Source of the DNA: a virus
Strand: one strand, 5' to 3'
DNA length: 63,072 nt
Virus record (IMG/VR): IMGVR_UViG_3300025660_000448
Location: 1 to 63,072 of that record
Shown: positions 50,930 through 59,754 of the stretch, in pieces
How the letters are laid out: each line of letters opens with the position of its first letter
Numbering within the stretch: the stretch's first letter is position 1
Program-made: the position numbers and the translations under genes
Notes under the pieces: generated by a model
What the model saw: only the letters and a program-made list of their open reading frames with translations
What the model was told of the DNA's origin: nothing
Database searches by the model: none

Positions 50930-52543
50930 ATGCCTGATAATGCGTATACAGAAAATGATATTAGTTCGGTAACATTAGACAAAATTGCTAGTGATAATAG
51001 TGTTGATGATATGTCTCTGGCTCAAGGAACGGGAGTTACCGCAACGGGGATACAAGGCTCTTTCGCTCAAGGAAGTAATGCTACGGCATCAGGACGCCTT
51101 GGCTCTTTCGCTCAAGGAAGTAATGCGATAGCATCAGGTACAGGAGGGGCTTTTGCCCAAGGTGCCGGAGCACATGCATTAGGAATAAAAGGTTCTTTTG
51201 CCCAAGGCTTGTCAACTACGGCATCGGGTACGGCAGGGGCTTTTGCTCAAGGAAGTGGTGCTGTGGCTACTGGGCACCATGGTTCTTTTGCTCAGGGAGC
51301 GACTGTTACAGCGGGTTCAGGTATAGCGGGTGAGATTTCCGGTGCTTTTGCTCAAGGAAAAAGTGCTACGGCATCAGGAATAAAAGGTTCTTTTGCACAA
51401 GGCACAGGAGTTACAGCATCAGGTACAGCAGGAACTTTTGCTCAAGGAAGTCAGGCGACAACAACAGGAAACATAGGTTCTTTTGCTCAAGGTGCTGTTG
51501 TCGCTGCGGGAAGTAACGGTTCTTTTGCTCAAGGTAATAGTGCTATAGTATCATCAGGCAATGGTGCTTTTGCTCAAGGTGTTAGTGTTGCGGCAGCAGG
51601 AAACGGTTCTTTTGCTCAAGGTGCCTACGTTATAGCATCGGGAATAAAAGGTTCTTTTGCTCAAGGTTCGTCTACGAAAGCCTATGGTACAGCAGGGTGT
51701 TTCGCTCAAGGAAGCGAAACTCAGGCATACGGAAATTTAGGTTCTTTTGCTCAAGGAGAAGCTGCTCAGGCATCAGGAAGTGTAGGTTCTTTTGCTCAAG
51801 GAAATACGGTCACAGCGTGGGGACATATTGGTTGTTTTGCTCAAGGGCAGAATATCTACAGCGGCCAGAACAACAGTGATTCTTTTGGTTGTTTTGCTCA
51901 AGGAGTCTCCTTAGAAGCTTCAGGGACTAAAGGTAGTTTTGCTCAAGGAAGTAATGCTACAGCAAGCGGTAATTACGGTAGTTTTGCGCAAGGTGGAGCC
52001 TGCAGCGCATCAGGTGTCGGCAGTTTCGCTCAAGGTAAAAATTGTACTGCAACTGGTAACTACGGCACTTTTGCTTCAGGAACTAACGCATACGCACTTA
52101 ATACCCCCTCTTTCGCTCTAGGTTATAATGTTAATGCGTCCGGTTCGGGTTCTTTTGCTTTAGGAAAGAATTGTGTGTCGTCTGGTGATTATTCATTTAC
52201 TCTTGGTTTAGATTGCAAAGCGTTAAACACGACTTCCTTTGCTCAAGGCTCTGGGGCGTCAGCATACGGTTCAAGCTCTTTTGCTTTTGGCAATGGAGCC
52301 ACAGCCTCGGCTGACTACTCTATACAATTCGGAAATGGCCAAAATAGTAATAGTAATAGTTTATATTGTTCAACTATAAATGCTGCTACTTTATATGGTA
52401 GTTATGTGAAATGTGGTAGCAGTGGCTTCAGCGCAAATGGCACTTCAGGGGCCTTTGGCACGTCTTTTTGGGTGGCTGGGACTGCCGGAGGTTCGTATTA
52501 TATGACTATAAAATACGGTATTGTTACCGGGGTGTCAAACTAG
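50930..52543 (+). CDS. YadA-head-like repeat adhesin / tail fibre
   Basis: 537 residues. After ~35 N-terminal residues, about 25 units of 13-17 residues follow with the core GSFAQGxxAxASG (for example GSFAQGSNATASG). This is the left-handed beta-roll of YadA/Hep_Hag head domains, which trimerise. Units drift toward SFALGxNxxASG near 380-430, then a unique end (STINAATLYGSYVKCGSSGF, SFWVAGTAGGSYYMTIKYGI). GAGGGTAAAATATG gives a good ribosome-binding site. It is a likely host-binding fibre or head decoration. Confidence 0.75.
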   Translation: MPDNAYTENDISSVTLDKIASDNSVDDMSLAQGTGVTATGIQGSFAQGSNATASGRLGSFAQGSNAIASGTGGAFAQGAGAHALGIKGSFAQGLSTTASGTAGAFAQGSGAVATGHHGSFAQGATVTAGSGIAGEISGAFAQGKSATASGIKGSFAQGTGVTASGTAGTFAQGSQATTTGNIGSFAQGAVVAAGSNGSFAQGNSAIVSSGNGAFAQGVSVAAAGNGSFAQGAYVIASGIKGSFAQGSSTKAYGTAGCFAQGSETQAYGNLGSFAQGEAAQASGSVGSFAQGNTVTAWGHIGCFAQGQNIYSGQNNSDSFGCFAQGVSLEASGTKGSFAQGSNATASGNYGSFAQGGACSASGVGSFAQGKNCTATGNYGTFASGTNAYALNTPSFALGYNVNASGSGSFALGKNCVSSGDYSFTLGLDCKALNTTSFAQGSGASAYGSSSFAFGNGATASADYSIQFGNGQNSNSNSLYCSTINAATLYGSYVKCGSSGFSANGTSGAFGTSFWVAGTAGGSYYMTIKYGIVTGVSN

Positions 52544-52577
52544 TTTCAATTAAAAAAGAATAAATAAGGAGAAAAAA

Positions 52578-52853
52578 ATGGCAGAAGGAAACGTTTTATT
52601 AGATTTTGAGGTTGAAAGAGCTGTAGATATAACTGCGGGTGCAGACCAGCTAGTGAAAAACTCTCAAAGATTGTTAAAAGGAGCAGAGAACTATCTTAAA
52701 AATGTAAGAGATGCTGTGGCTAAATATGGCAAACCTGAATTGGTAGCAGTTTTAGGAGGCCCAGTGGTGACAGAAATGCAAGCGTTGTATAATAGAACTA
52801 AAGCTTTTATCGAAGCAACATCGACCTTAGTAGTTGTACCAGATATGGAATAA
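52578..52853 (+). CDS. Small virion-type protein, paralogue of 62000
   Basis: 91 residues. Strong ribosome-binding site (AAGGAG) and paired with a near-perfect terminator. GNVLLDFEVERAVDITAGAD, AVAKYGKPELVAVLGGPVVT and EMQALYNRTKAFIEATSTLV align with the 95-residue protein at 62000. Compact helical; probably an abundant structural protein. No family recognised. Confidence 0.65.
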   Translation: MAEGNVLLDFEVERAVDITAGADQLVKNSQRLLKGAENYLKNVRDAVAKYGKPELVAVLGGPVVTEMQALYNRTKAFIEATSTLVVVPDME

Positions 52854-52862
52854 TAATAAAAT

Positions 52863-52903
52863 AAAACCTCATTGATAACTAAGTTATCAATGAGGTTTTA
52901 TTT
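52863..52903 (+). terminator. Rho-independent terminator
   Basis: A perfect 17-bp stem (52863-52879 with 52883-52899, core AACCTCATTGATAAC), 3-nt loop, then a T-rich tail running into the ATG at 52904. Confidence 0.88.
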
Positions 52904-53860
52904 ATGAAAGAAATAATATATTTATCAGGTCTTCCGAGAAGTGGTTCAACCCTACTTTGCAATTTATTAAATAAACATTCTAAAATTTTATCTACTCCAT
53001 CTTCTCCTTTATGCGAATTAATTAACAATTTACGAAGGATTTGGAGTGATGACCCTTTTCTTTTGGCTCAATTAGATTCTAATTTTGAAGTTGTTTATGA
53101 CCGTCTTCAACGGTCTATTAAAGCTTTTATAGAAGAATGGTCTGCTAATGATGGTCCTATTACTATAGATAAAAATAGAGGATGGTGTAATGCTGCTCCT
53201 ACATTACAACATCTTTATCCTGATTTTAAAATGATAATATGCCTCAGAGATTTAAGAGGTGTATTTTCAAGTATAGAAAAAAGACATAGAGAAACACTTC
53301 TTTTAGATTTCCCTGACCATACTGAACATCACATTGTAGATAATAGAGCCAACACACTCTTTGATGATAATGGGGTGGTGGGTAGTTCATTAAAGGCAAT
53401 TTATAATCTTGGTGATATCCCTGATATAATGAAACATATCTATTTTTGGAGGTTTGAAGATTTTCTAAAAGAGCCTCAAAAATCCATGGACGAATTATTC
53501 ACATGGATTGGAGTTAGTCCTCAAAAGATGGATTTTGACAATATTAAACAAACAACTCAAGAATCAGATTCTTATTATCGTTTTAAATATACTCATAAAA
53601 TCAAACCTAAACTAGAGATACCAGAAACATTAGAAGATAGGAAAATATCTCCACGCATAATAAATTCTATTTTGGAAAGATTTAAATGGTATTACGAAGC
53701 TTATTACCCAGAGCTTTTCGTCCAGAGGGGTCTGGGTAATGATGTTGAGAAACAAGTTAAGAGTGAAATTGATGAAGAACTTTCTAAGAATAATATTGTA
53801 AAAGAAGAAGTTATAAGCGATAATGATATTATTATCCCACCTAGAAAGAGAGTAAGATAA
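52904..53860 (+). CDS. Sulfotransferase-family protein
   Basis: 318 residues. IYLSGLPRSGSTLLCNLLNK at the N-terminus is the 5'-phosphosulfate loop of PAPS-dependent sulfotransferases; FKMIICLRDLRGVFSSIEKR gives the 3'-phosphate-binding Arg/Ser; YFWRFEDFLKEPQKSMDELF is the next conserved block. It would sulfate a sugar or protein, perhaps on the cell surface. The C-terminus adds a charged tail. It directly precedes a GT9-like glycosyltransferase. Confidence 0.85.
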   Translation: MKEIIYLSGLPRSGSTLLCNLLNKHSKILSTPSSPLCELINNLRRIWSDDPFLLAQLDSNFEVVYDRLQRSIKAFIEEWSANDGPITIDKNRGWCNAAPTLQHLYPDFKMIICLRDLRGVFSSIEKRHRETLLLDFPDHTEHHIVDNRANTLFDDNGVVGSSLKAIYNLGDIPDIMKHIYFWRFEDFLKEPQKSMDELFTWIGVSPQKMDFDNIKQTTQESDSYYRFKYTHKIKPKLEIPETLEDRKISPRIINSILERFKWYYEAYYPELFVQRGLGNDVEKQVKSEIDEELSKNNIVKEEVISDNDIIIPPRKRVR

Positions 53861-53863
53861 TTT

Positions 53864-55009
53864 ATGTTCTGGACGTGGACAAAAAAGGAAGACCAAAAAA
53901 AATACATAAGTTGGGGTAAGCCTCGTTCAATACCCTCAGACAGCTTTAGCGAAGAAGCTCCAGATTTTGAGGTTCCAATATATTCTGGATGTCCTATAAA
54001 ACCAGAAGAGTCAGTCGTGTATATGATGCAAGGTGATGCCACTCTTGGCATGGGCGATTCTATCTGGCTCATCTCTTTTTTGAGAGATGTATATAGACTT
54101 AAAGGTAGAGGGCGATGTAGATTGGACATATGTTCTTCTACCTCTATTAATAAATTTTATTCTAACTTTCTTCCTTCAAGTATGAATCTTAGAGAAGAGT
54201 ATATCACGAAAGAAGAATTTGATACGTTTACATATAAACTACCTGCCATGTATTATTGGAAAGATGAAGATGGGGCCGACAGGTCTTGGGTAGATAATCA
54301 AAGTATTATACAACGTTTATATAATAATGTAGGTATGGAATATAAAGGTCTTCCTGATTTCGGAGATTTCACAAATGAAGAGATATTATATCCAAACAAA
54401 AATTATTATGAAAGACTTAGTATAGACAATAATGATAAGTATGTTTTATTCCAATGGCATTCAAGTGGAGAGTGTAAAAACCTTCCTCCTAAAACAAATA
54501 TAAAACTAATTAAACATATATTAAAACAATATGGATTAAAAGTTTACGTTTTTGGTCGTTTAAACTGTTTAGATAGATTAGAAGAAATAGAAGGAGTAAA
54601 AAATCTTTCTGGAAAAATAAATGCAGAAGATGTTTTCTCTTTAGCCTATCATTCAGAATTTATTGTATCTCCTGATTCTGCTGGAATACATCTTGGAGAA
54701 GCATTTAGAATCCCATCTGTTGGTATTATGTCTACTCTCCCTCCTAAATATATTGCTCATAAATATAAAATACCAAGCTTCATGTTTGGTGCTGGATTTT
54801 GCGAACATAAGCCATGTGGTGTTGTAGCAAAACTTCCTTTAAATAAATGTCCAAAAGGAACAAAAAAATATTGTGCTGTTTTACAAGACATTGACTTAGA
54901 GTTATTCGATATGTGTGTGAGAAGGAGTGAAAGAAATAGATACCTATATCGCAGAACACCTGAAGTTCCTTTTTATTGTTCACAGAAATTACCTATAACA
55001 ATACATTAA
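53864..55009 (+). CDS. GT9/heptosyltransferase-like glycosyltransferase
   Basis: 381 residues. DATLGMGDSIWLISFLRDVY near 65 resembles the GT9 N-terminal G.GD motif. The C-terminal half has KYVLFQWHSSGECKNLPPKT, GLKVYVFGRLNCLDRLEEIE and the donor-site signature FIVSPDSAGIHLGEAFRIPS. GT9 enzymes use ADP-heptose; the phage's HldE-like enzyme could supply it. Target glycan unknown. Confidence 0.7.
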   Translation: MFWTWTKKEDQKKYISWGKPRSIPSDSFSEEAPDFEVPIYSGCPIKPEESVVYMMQGDATLGMGDSIWLISFLRDVYRLKGRGRCRLDICSSTSINKFYSNFLPSSMNLREEYITKEEFDTFTYKLPAMYYWKDEDGADRSWVDNQSIIQRLYNNVGMEYKGLPDFGDFTNEEILYPNKNYYERLSIDNNDKYVLFQWHSSGECKNLPPKTNIKLIKHILKQYGLKVYVFGRLNCLDRLEEIEGVKNLSGKINAEDVFSLAYHSEFIVSPDSAGIHLGEAFRIPSVGIMSTLPPKYIAHKYKIPSFMFGAGFCEHKPCGVVAKLPLNKCPKGTKKYCAVLQDIDLELFDMCVRRSERNRYLYRRTPEVPFYCSQKLPITIH

Positions 55010-55689
55010 AAATCAATTTTGTATATCACACCATCTGACCATATAGTAAATATTTCTTCTGTGCCATTAGCATCTATTCTTTTTTCCATTCTTTTATCAA
55101 ACCCATCTATTAAAGAATGCCCACGGTGCTGATTTGTTATTCGTTGTTTCACAACAGCTAGTTTACCATTTTTCCCCAATACTTGACTCAACCACCTATC
55201 ATAAGGTTGCCAATCTTCATTTTGGAATAATTCTAAAATAGCTTTTTTATGTTTAGATGAATATAACATACATTGGGTACAAACTATTTCTTCACAAATG
55301 TATAACTCTTTTGTTTCTTTTTTTACTATATTGCAAAAAGAACCAATCCCTAAACATGCAATATTATTCTCTTCCATATCTTTGATATAAAATGGTAATA
55401 TATCAACAAATTGTTTCGGTGGAACAGATATCATACAATCACATTCACACACCAAAAGATAGTCTGTATCAAACTCATTAAAAGATTTTTTGTGAGAATC
55501 ATAACACCCATATGCCGCCTTATTTAACGGACCTTCACATGATGGCCATTTGCTTTGTGGGGACTCGCCAGTAAATACTGGGTTTACATGTTGAATGTAA
55601 GGAATATCCAATTTATTTATAGAATAAATAGAATTAACTTCCCTTTCTTCTTCAGGGTGTGAAAGAAGATGTACTATTTTAATATTCAT
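55006..55689 (-). CDS. Glycosyltransferase-like protein
   Basis: 227 residues. KAAYGCYDSHKKSFNEFDTD then YLLVCECDCMISVPPKQFVD contains the E-x-D-type metal site of GT-A/GT25-like enzymes, and TQCMLYSSKHKKAILELFQN a further block typical of that group. It overlaps the GT9-like gene tail to tail. A 79-bp piece of this gene is repeated at 62335-62413. Confidence 0.6.
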   Translation of the reverse strand: MNIKIVHLLSHPEEEREVNSIYSINKLDIPYIQHVNPVFTGESPQSKWPSCEGPLNKAAYGCYDSHKKSFNEFDTDYLLVCECDCMISVPPKQFVDILPFYIKDMEENNIACLGIGSFCNIVKKETKELYICEEIVCTQCMLYSSKHKKAILELFQNEDWQPYDRWLSQVLGKNGKLAVVKQRITNQHRGHSLIDGFDKRMEKRIDANGTEEIFTIWSDGVIYKIDF

Positions 55690-55720
55690 CTTTCTTAATA
55701 GAGAAAGTGGAATTTAATTA

Positions 55721-56536
55721 TTACACATCAAGTAAAGTGCCTCTAATTATGAAGTATCCAGAATGAGTTGTTGCTGTGCTACCAACAGTTATTCCTCCAG
55801 AGATAGTGGTTCCAGCTATAATACCATGTTGCGGATTACCAACAACATGTCTGAAATTCAAAGAGTTAGATGTGGTTACTGTTGGTCCCCAATTCTTGTC
55901 TCTATCTACACTACTTCCGAATCTTACAGTTGGTGCAGTGCCAGCACCCGTGATGGCAGTAGTAATTATTTCCATTGAATCAATTAAAAATATTTTATCG
56001 GCTGGAACAACATATAATGTATAATCTGCAACCGTCTTAAAGTTTAGTGCAGAGGACATAATTGCTTTATAAGCAGATGACTCGCTACTTTCGTCAGGAT
56101 GATACCACGCAGTAATTGCCCATTCTGCTCCCGTGGACATTACTTGAACCCCAATTCTAGATTGTACAGTTTGCCAGCTAGACGCACCTTCTATAGTGTA
56201 TCCTACAGGTGGGGTTAAAGTAAGTGAGCTAGTAGCACTATTTATTCTTTTAACAATAAATCCCCTACCAGTATGGGTTGTAGGGTCAGGAAGAGAAACA
56301 GTTACATCGCTAGTAGCTGTTACAATAATAAGAGCATCATCATCTTCGGCTGTTATTGAAGTACTAGAGGTGGTTCTGGTTTCTAACACTTCTTTTTGGA
56401 ATTGTGCGCCATTATTTGTAGTAGAGGGAGTTTGACCATCAGAAGCAAGTACTCTATGTAAATTATCTAGAGTAAGACCTCTTAATGCACCTGCTGCCGA
56501 ACCAGCGCCCGACCCCTCTGTTGTTGTAGCTCCCAT
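55721..56536 (-). CDS. Phage structural protein (tail/fibre-type)
   Basis: 271 residues, Thr/Ser/Gly-rich beta protein (ITAEDDDALIIVTATSDVTV, SLPDPTTHTGRGFIVKRINS, LTPPVGYTIEGASSWQTVQS). The NxxxGFIVKR and SLPDP patterns are common in phage tail-fibre heads. The second half (VPADKIFLIDSMEIITTAIT) looks like a beta-jelly domain. Exact virion role unknown. Confidence 0.6.
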   Translation of the reverse strand: MGATTTEGSGAGSAAGALRGLTLDNLHRVLASDGQTPSTTNNGAQFQKEVLETRTTSSTSITAEDDDALIIVTATSDVTVSLPDPTTHTGRGFIVKRINSATSSLTLTPPVGYTIEGASSWQTVQSRIGVQVMSTGAEWAITAWYHPDESSESSAYKAIMSSALNFKTVADYTLYVVPADKIFLIDSMEIITTAITGAGTAPTVRFGSSVDRDKNWGPTVTTSNSLNFRHVVGNPQHGIIAGTTISGGITVGSTATTHSGYFIIRGTLLDV

Positions 56537-56564
56537 ACAGAATATATATGACTTATTTATTATA

Positions 56565-56600
56565 AAAAAAGAGACACTATTTAAATAGTATCTCTTTTTT
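56565..56600 (-). terminator. Rho-independent terminator after uvsW
   Basis: A 16-bp stem with one mismatch (AAAAAAGAGAcACTATT), closed by a 2-nt loop; an oligo-T tract follows on both strands. Confidence 0.75.
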
Positions 56601-56616
56601 ACACCAATTGTATGGG

Positions 56617-58053
56617 TTAAACCATAAAAGAATCTTTTATGGTTATTTCGTGACCTTCCTTCTTTAATATTTTGATTCTATTTCTACTATGTCCTTCTAA
56701 GTAATCATTAATTTTAAACACAAAATCATAATAATCTAAATATTCTTTATCATCAGCAATTCTCAATCCTCTGCCAAATCTTTGAATAATAATATGTTCG
56801 GCTTGGCCACCTGCGGCATTGATAAGATTGTGTATTTTAAAGTTAAGACCAGTATTAAGGATTCCCTGAGTAGCAATTGCAATTACATCATCTTGAAATT
56901 CCTGCAATCTATCAATAACTATCTTTCTAGTTTTTAGGTTATCTTTTCCTTGAATCCATAAGGATTCCTGCATGAGATTATGTAACAAATCTCCATGAGG
57001 TAATCTCTCAACCAGAACAAGAGTTCTTCCCTTCAAACTTCTTGCAAGTTTACAAACCATATTGTTAAAAGATAAATTTTGTGAAATTCCTTTTTCAACT
57101 GCGTCCATATAAATTGCATATGGAATTTGAGGTTCTGTAACTGGGAAGAAGGTGCATTTTGTTTTTGATAGCCTTCCATGCTCTTGCAATTTTTTTGTAG
57201 TCAATACACCATTTTCGGAAACTGCTGACTTAGTTTTCATAACAGGGCCAAAATATCCCTTCACAGAATATTTCTGTGGCTTATCTTTCCCACCAAATTT
57301 AAATGGCGTTGCACTAACTGCTACTCTCACACATGCTCCTTTGAGTTTATTATAAAACTTTTTAGGACCATTAGACATCATTTCATGAATTTCATCCACG
57401 ATAACAACACGCACATAAGGAAGTAATTTCTCTAATCTATGTAACGATTGCCATGTGGCACAAGTAATAATATTAGGTTTCTTACAGTCTGAATGTAATA
57501 CACCAGCCCGTTCGATTCCAAGCTCTTGCATTTCTTCATAGTTTTGTTGAGCAAGACCTTTTTTATTTGTTAAAACTAAAGCGGGTGTTTTTTCATTAAG
57601 ACATTTGAGAATGCACATCATCACCAGAGTTTTTCCACTAGCAGTTGGTGCTAGTATAATTCCCCGTCTGTGCTTTAGAATTTGATTGGTATAATCTACT
57701 TGATAATCTTCAAGCTCAATAGGACGACCACCCTTACTAAAATCACCTAAGAAATTTTTATCTATTTCATTATGTTTTAGAGATATAGTGTTTCGTTCGT
57801 CTCCAATTTTATATGAAACACCCAAATATTTTAATGCTGCTTTTACTTCTGGAAGTAATCCCGTAAGAAATCTACCACTAATTTTCTTGTAGAATTCAGT
57901 ATAACCATCCCATTTTCTTTGTTTATACAACCTACTATGGAAAAAGTTTTTCTCTCTGAATCGCAATGCTTTCCAAAGAACAGTACTTACTTCATCACTA
58001 TTGGTGGTTAACCATGAATAGGTGTTTTGAGTTTTAATAAAAGCTTTTTTCAC
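56617..58053 (-). CDS. uvsW: UvsW-type SF2 DNA helicase
   Basis: 478 residues. Superfamily 2 motifs in order: Q-like LEDYQVDYTNQILKHRRGII, I LAPTASGKTLVMMC near 130, Ia LVLTNKKGLA, II VRVVIVDEIHEMMSNG (DEIH) near 218, III VSATPF, V ATQGILNTGLNFK and VI HIIIQRFGRGLRIADD. Together with an N-terminal RNA/DNA-binding region (LWKALRFREKNFFHSRLYKQ) this matches T4 UvsW, which resolves R-loops and branched DNA and helps end origin-dependent replication. Confidence 0.88.
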   Translation of the reverse strand: MKKAFIKTQNTYSWLTTNSDEVSTVLWKALRFREKNFFHSRLYKQRKWDGYTEFYKKISGRFLTGLLPEVKAALKYLGVSYKIGDERNTISLKHNEIDKNFLGDFSKGGRPIELEDYQVDYTNQILKHRRGIILAPTASGKTLVMMCILKCLNEKTPALVLTNKKGLAQQNYEEMQELGIERAGVLHSDCKKPNIITCATWQSLHRLEKLLPYVRVVIVDEIHEMMSNGPKKFYNKLKGACVRVAVSATPFKFGGKDKPQKYSVKGYFGPVMKTKSAVSENGVLTTKKLQEHGRLSKTKCTFFPVTEPQIPYAIYMDAVEKGISQNLSFNNMVCKLARSLKGRTLVLVERLPHGDLLHNLMQESLWIQGKDNLKTRKIVIDRLQEFQDDVIAIATQGILNTGLNFKIHNLINAAGGQAEHIIIQRFGRGLRIADDKEYLDYYDFVFKINDYLEGHSRNRIKILKKEGHEITIKDSFMV

Positions 58054-58060
58054 AAGGTTA

Positions 58061-58342
58061 TTATATACTAAATTGTTTATTTTTTAAATCTTCATTAGCT
58101 ATTTTATAAAGAAAATCTCCATGACAACGTTTTGGAGAACAGAAGCAGCCTAGAATTTTTCCATGTAATTCTTGCTTACATTCTTCAACTAATTCGGGTT
58201 GTTTAAGAAACCATTCTTCAAACTTGTCACAAACTTCATCTCTTGTTCCATCTCGACCAATAGTGAAGGGGTTACCCCATTTTGAAGGACGACCAATATA
58301 AACATCATATTCACTTTTTCTACAATTTACTACCATTTTCAT
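58061..58342 (-). CDS. DUF4326-family protein
   Basis: 93 residues. VYIGRPSKWGNPFTIGRDGT, then LHGKILGCFCSPKRCHGDFL match the DUF4326 phage family (GxPSxWGNP, GCxC.P..CHG). Cys/His residues could form a metal site. Its promoter is a perfect sigma70 consensus. Function unknown. Confidence 0.8.
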   Translation of the reverse strand: MKMVVNCRKSEYDVYIGRPSKWGNPFTIGRDGTRDEVCDKFEEWFLKQPELVEECKQELHGKILGCFCSPKRCHGDFLYKIANEDLKNKQFSI

Positions 58343-58349
58343 TTGTATA

Positions 58350-58378
58350 ATTATAAACTATTTAGTATAAAATGTCAA
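58350..58378 (-). promoter_or_regulatory. Consensus sigma70 promoter for the DUF4326/uvsW operon
   Basis: On the - strand TTGACA, exactly 17 nt, TATAAT: a full match to the bacterial housekeeping consensus, 7 nt before ATG 58342. Host RNA polymerase should use it early. Confidence 0.75.
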
Positions 58379-58390
58379 GTATATATTTGT

Positions 58391-58852
58391 ATGGGGAAAT
58401 TTATAATAATTAGTTCAGCATTTGTTCTCTTAATGTTTTGTGTTAACACATCTTCCAAATCTGTTTTGACTATATTCCAAGAATGTACACAAATCAAATA
58501 CATAGAAGAAGATTTCAAGAAGGATGAATGGCAAAGTCCTGAAAAACACAAAAAATAAAAAAAGGAGATTGTGAAGATATTTCTATACTTTTTGCTTTCT
58601 TTATTACGCCAAAATGGGTATGATGCTAATGTTGTCTTTGGATTGACACATGTAAAATCCAAAAAATTTCATGCGTGGGTAGAACTTAAGTTCAAAGGCA
58701 ACGTTTATGTTATGGACCCCACAGTAGGGTTTATCGCTCAGAGAAATGGAATGCCGAACCAAACATATATTCAAGTTTTAGGAATTCCTAAACTCTTAGA
58801 AAAAATAACCGAATATGAAAAACGAACTGGGATGAAAATAAGAAATCCCTAA
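58391..58852 (+). pseudogene. Transglutaminase-like cysteine protease, broken by frameshifts
   Basis: Three pieces in two frames compose one protein: a secretion-signal-like start at ATG 58391 (MGKFIIISSAFVLLMFCVNT) through FKKDEWQSPEKHKK (stop 58558); in another frame GDCEDISI (58564-58587), the catalytic-Cys block; then, back in the first frame, LLRQNGYDANVVFG, FHAWVELK and YVMDPT (to 58852), the catalytic His and Asp. Family members have these contiguous, so two indels in A/T runs separate them. It is a decayed gene, a sequencing error in homopolymers, or rare recoding. If intact it would be a secreted transglutaminase-like cysteine peptidase. Confidence 0.6.
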
Positions 58853-58861
58853 GAAAAAAAC

Positions 58862-58881
58862 GGGAAAATGCTAGTTTTCCC
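58862..58881 (-). terminator. Weak hairpin, terminator-like on the - strand
   Basis: GGGAAAA / TTTTCCC around a 6-nt loop, followed on the - strand by CG and seven Ts. No - strand gene reads into it nearby; on the + strand it simply lies before 58906. Confidence 0.35.
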
Positions 58882-58905
58882 CTAGTAAAACAGGTATACT
58901 ATCAC

Positions 58906-59754
58906 ATGGCTAAATATCGACAAGGCGGCTGGAACAAGACGCCGAAACCAACTGGATATAAAATGAATTCATTCAAGCACAATTTTCTTAAATGCTCTTG
59001 TGGAAAAAAGCATTGTAGGGTTTGTTCTAAACAAATAGAAAATGTTTGTACTAAATGCGGATTATCAAAGGAAACACTAACCACAAGTTGCTGCGGCAGT
59101 CCTTTAACTAAGGAAAGTTTTGAAAGCGTTCAAAACGGCACTTTAGATTATCACGTAGAAAAAGGAGGGTGGATACACATCAATAAAGATGGCGAATCAG
59201 ATGGCACAGCAATCGAACCGTCTGAAGCTGGGATTCCTGAAGTTGGGACTCCTGAAGCTGGGAATCCTGAAGCTGGGAATCCTGCTGGCAGAATTACAAC
59301 TGGTAGAATTATTTCAACGAATCCTTGCGGTGAACAACCACTAACTGTAAATGGCGGCTATAGCGCATGGAGAGCTAATCGGGCTTCAAATCAAAATTCA
59401 GTCTATGTAAGTAATGAGTCAGATTATCCTCAAGGGAACCTAGGTAGCATTCAGGAAGAAATAGGTGGCGGTCCTTATGATTCTGTAGATGAATATGATG
59501 GATGTGATGATGAATATGATGGATGTGATGATGAAACTGATGATGTTGTTGCAATAAATGAAATCAAAAGAAAAGTCATTAAAAAAGTTAGGAAATCGAA
59601 ATCTCTCCACGGCCTCAATGAAGCTAAAAATAAAGACTTATATGGTTATAATCCTATCTCGGCAGAACCAGACCCACGCCGAAGAAGACGCTCAAAATCT
59701 CCTAAATTAGAAAAACCTAAAAAGATAAAAATAAAACCAAGGAAAAAGGCATGA
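58906..59754 (+). CDS. Zinc-binding low-complexity hypothetical protein
   Basis: 282 residues. The N-terminal 75 residues hold two zinc clusters (LKCSCGKKHCRVCSKQ, NVCTKCGLSKE, SCCGSPL). Next come PEAGNPEAGNP repeats, an acidic repeat (DEYDGCDDEYDGCDDE, from a tandem 21-bp duplication around 59491-59532) and a very basic tail (RRRRRSKSPKLEKPKKIKI). Domain layout suggests a DNA- or RNA-binding protein. Preceded by TATACT as a possible -10. Not recognised. Confidence 0.6.
   Translation: MAKYRQGGWNKTPKPTGYKMNSFKHNFLKCSCGKKHCRVCSKQIENVCTKCGLSKETLTTSCCGSPLTKESFESVQNGTLDYHVEKGGWIHINKDGESDGTAIEPSEAGIPEVGTPEAGNPEAGNPAGRITTGRIISTNPCGEQPLTVNGGYSAWRANRASNQNSVYVSNESDYPQGNLGSIQEEIGGGPYDSVDEYDGCDDEYDGCDDETDDVVAINEIKRKVIKKVRKSKSLHGLNEAKNKDLYGYNPISAEPDPRRRRRSKSPKLEKPKKIKIKPRKKA

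Noticed and set aside
50990-52340. Repeat array of CRISPR or satellite type
   Set aside because: Repeats are protein-level FAQG units with variable DNA and no spacers.
53630-54129. Antisense frames over sulfotransferase/GT9 junction
   Set aside because: Overlap two well-supported + strand genes and lack motifs.
58343-58390. Earlier start for the transglutaminase-like gene
   Set aside because: ATG 58391 begins the signal-peptide-like sequence; the upstream part overlaps the promoter of the opposite gene.
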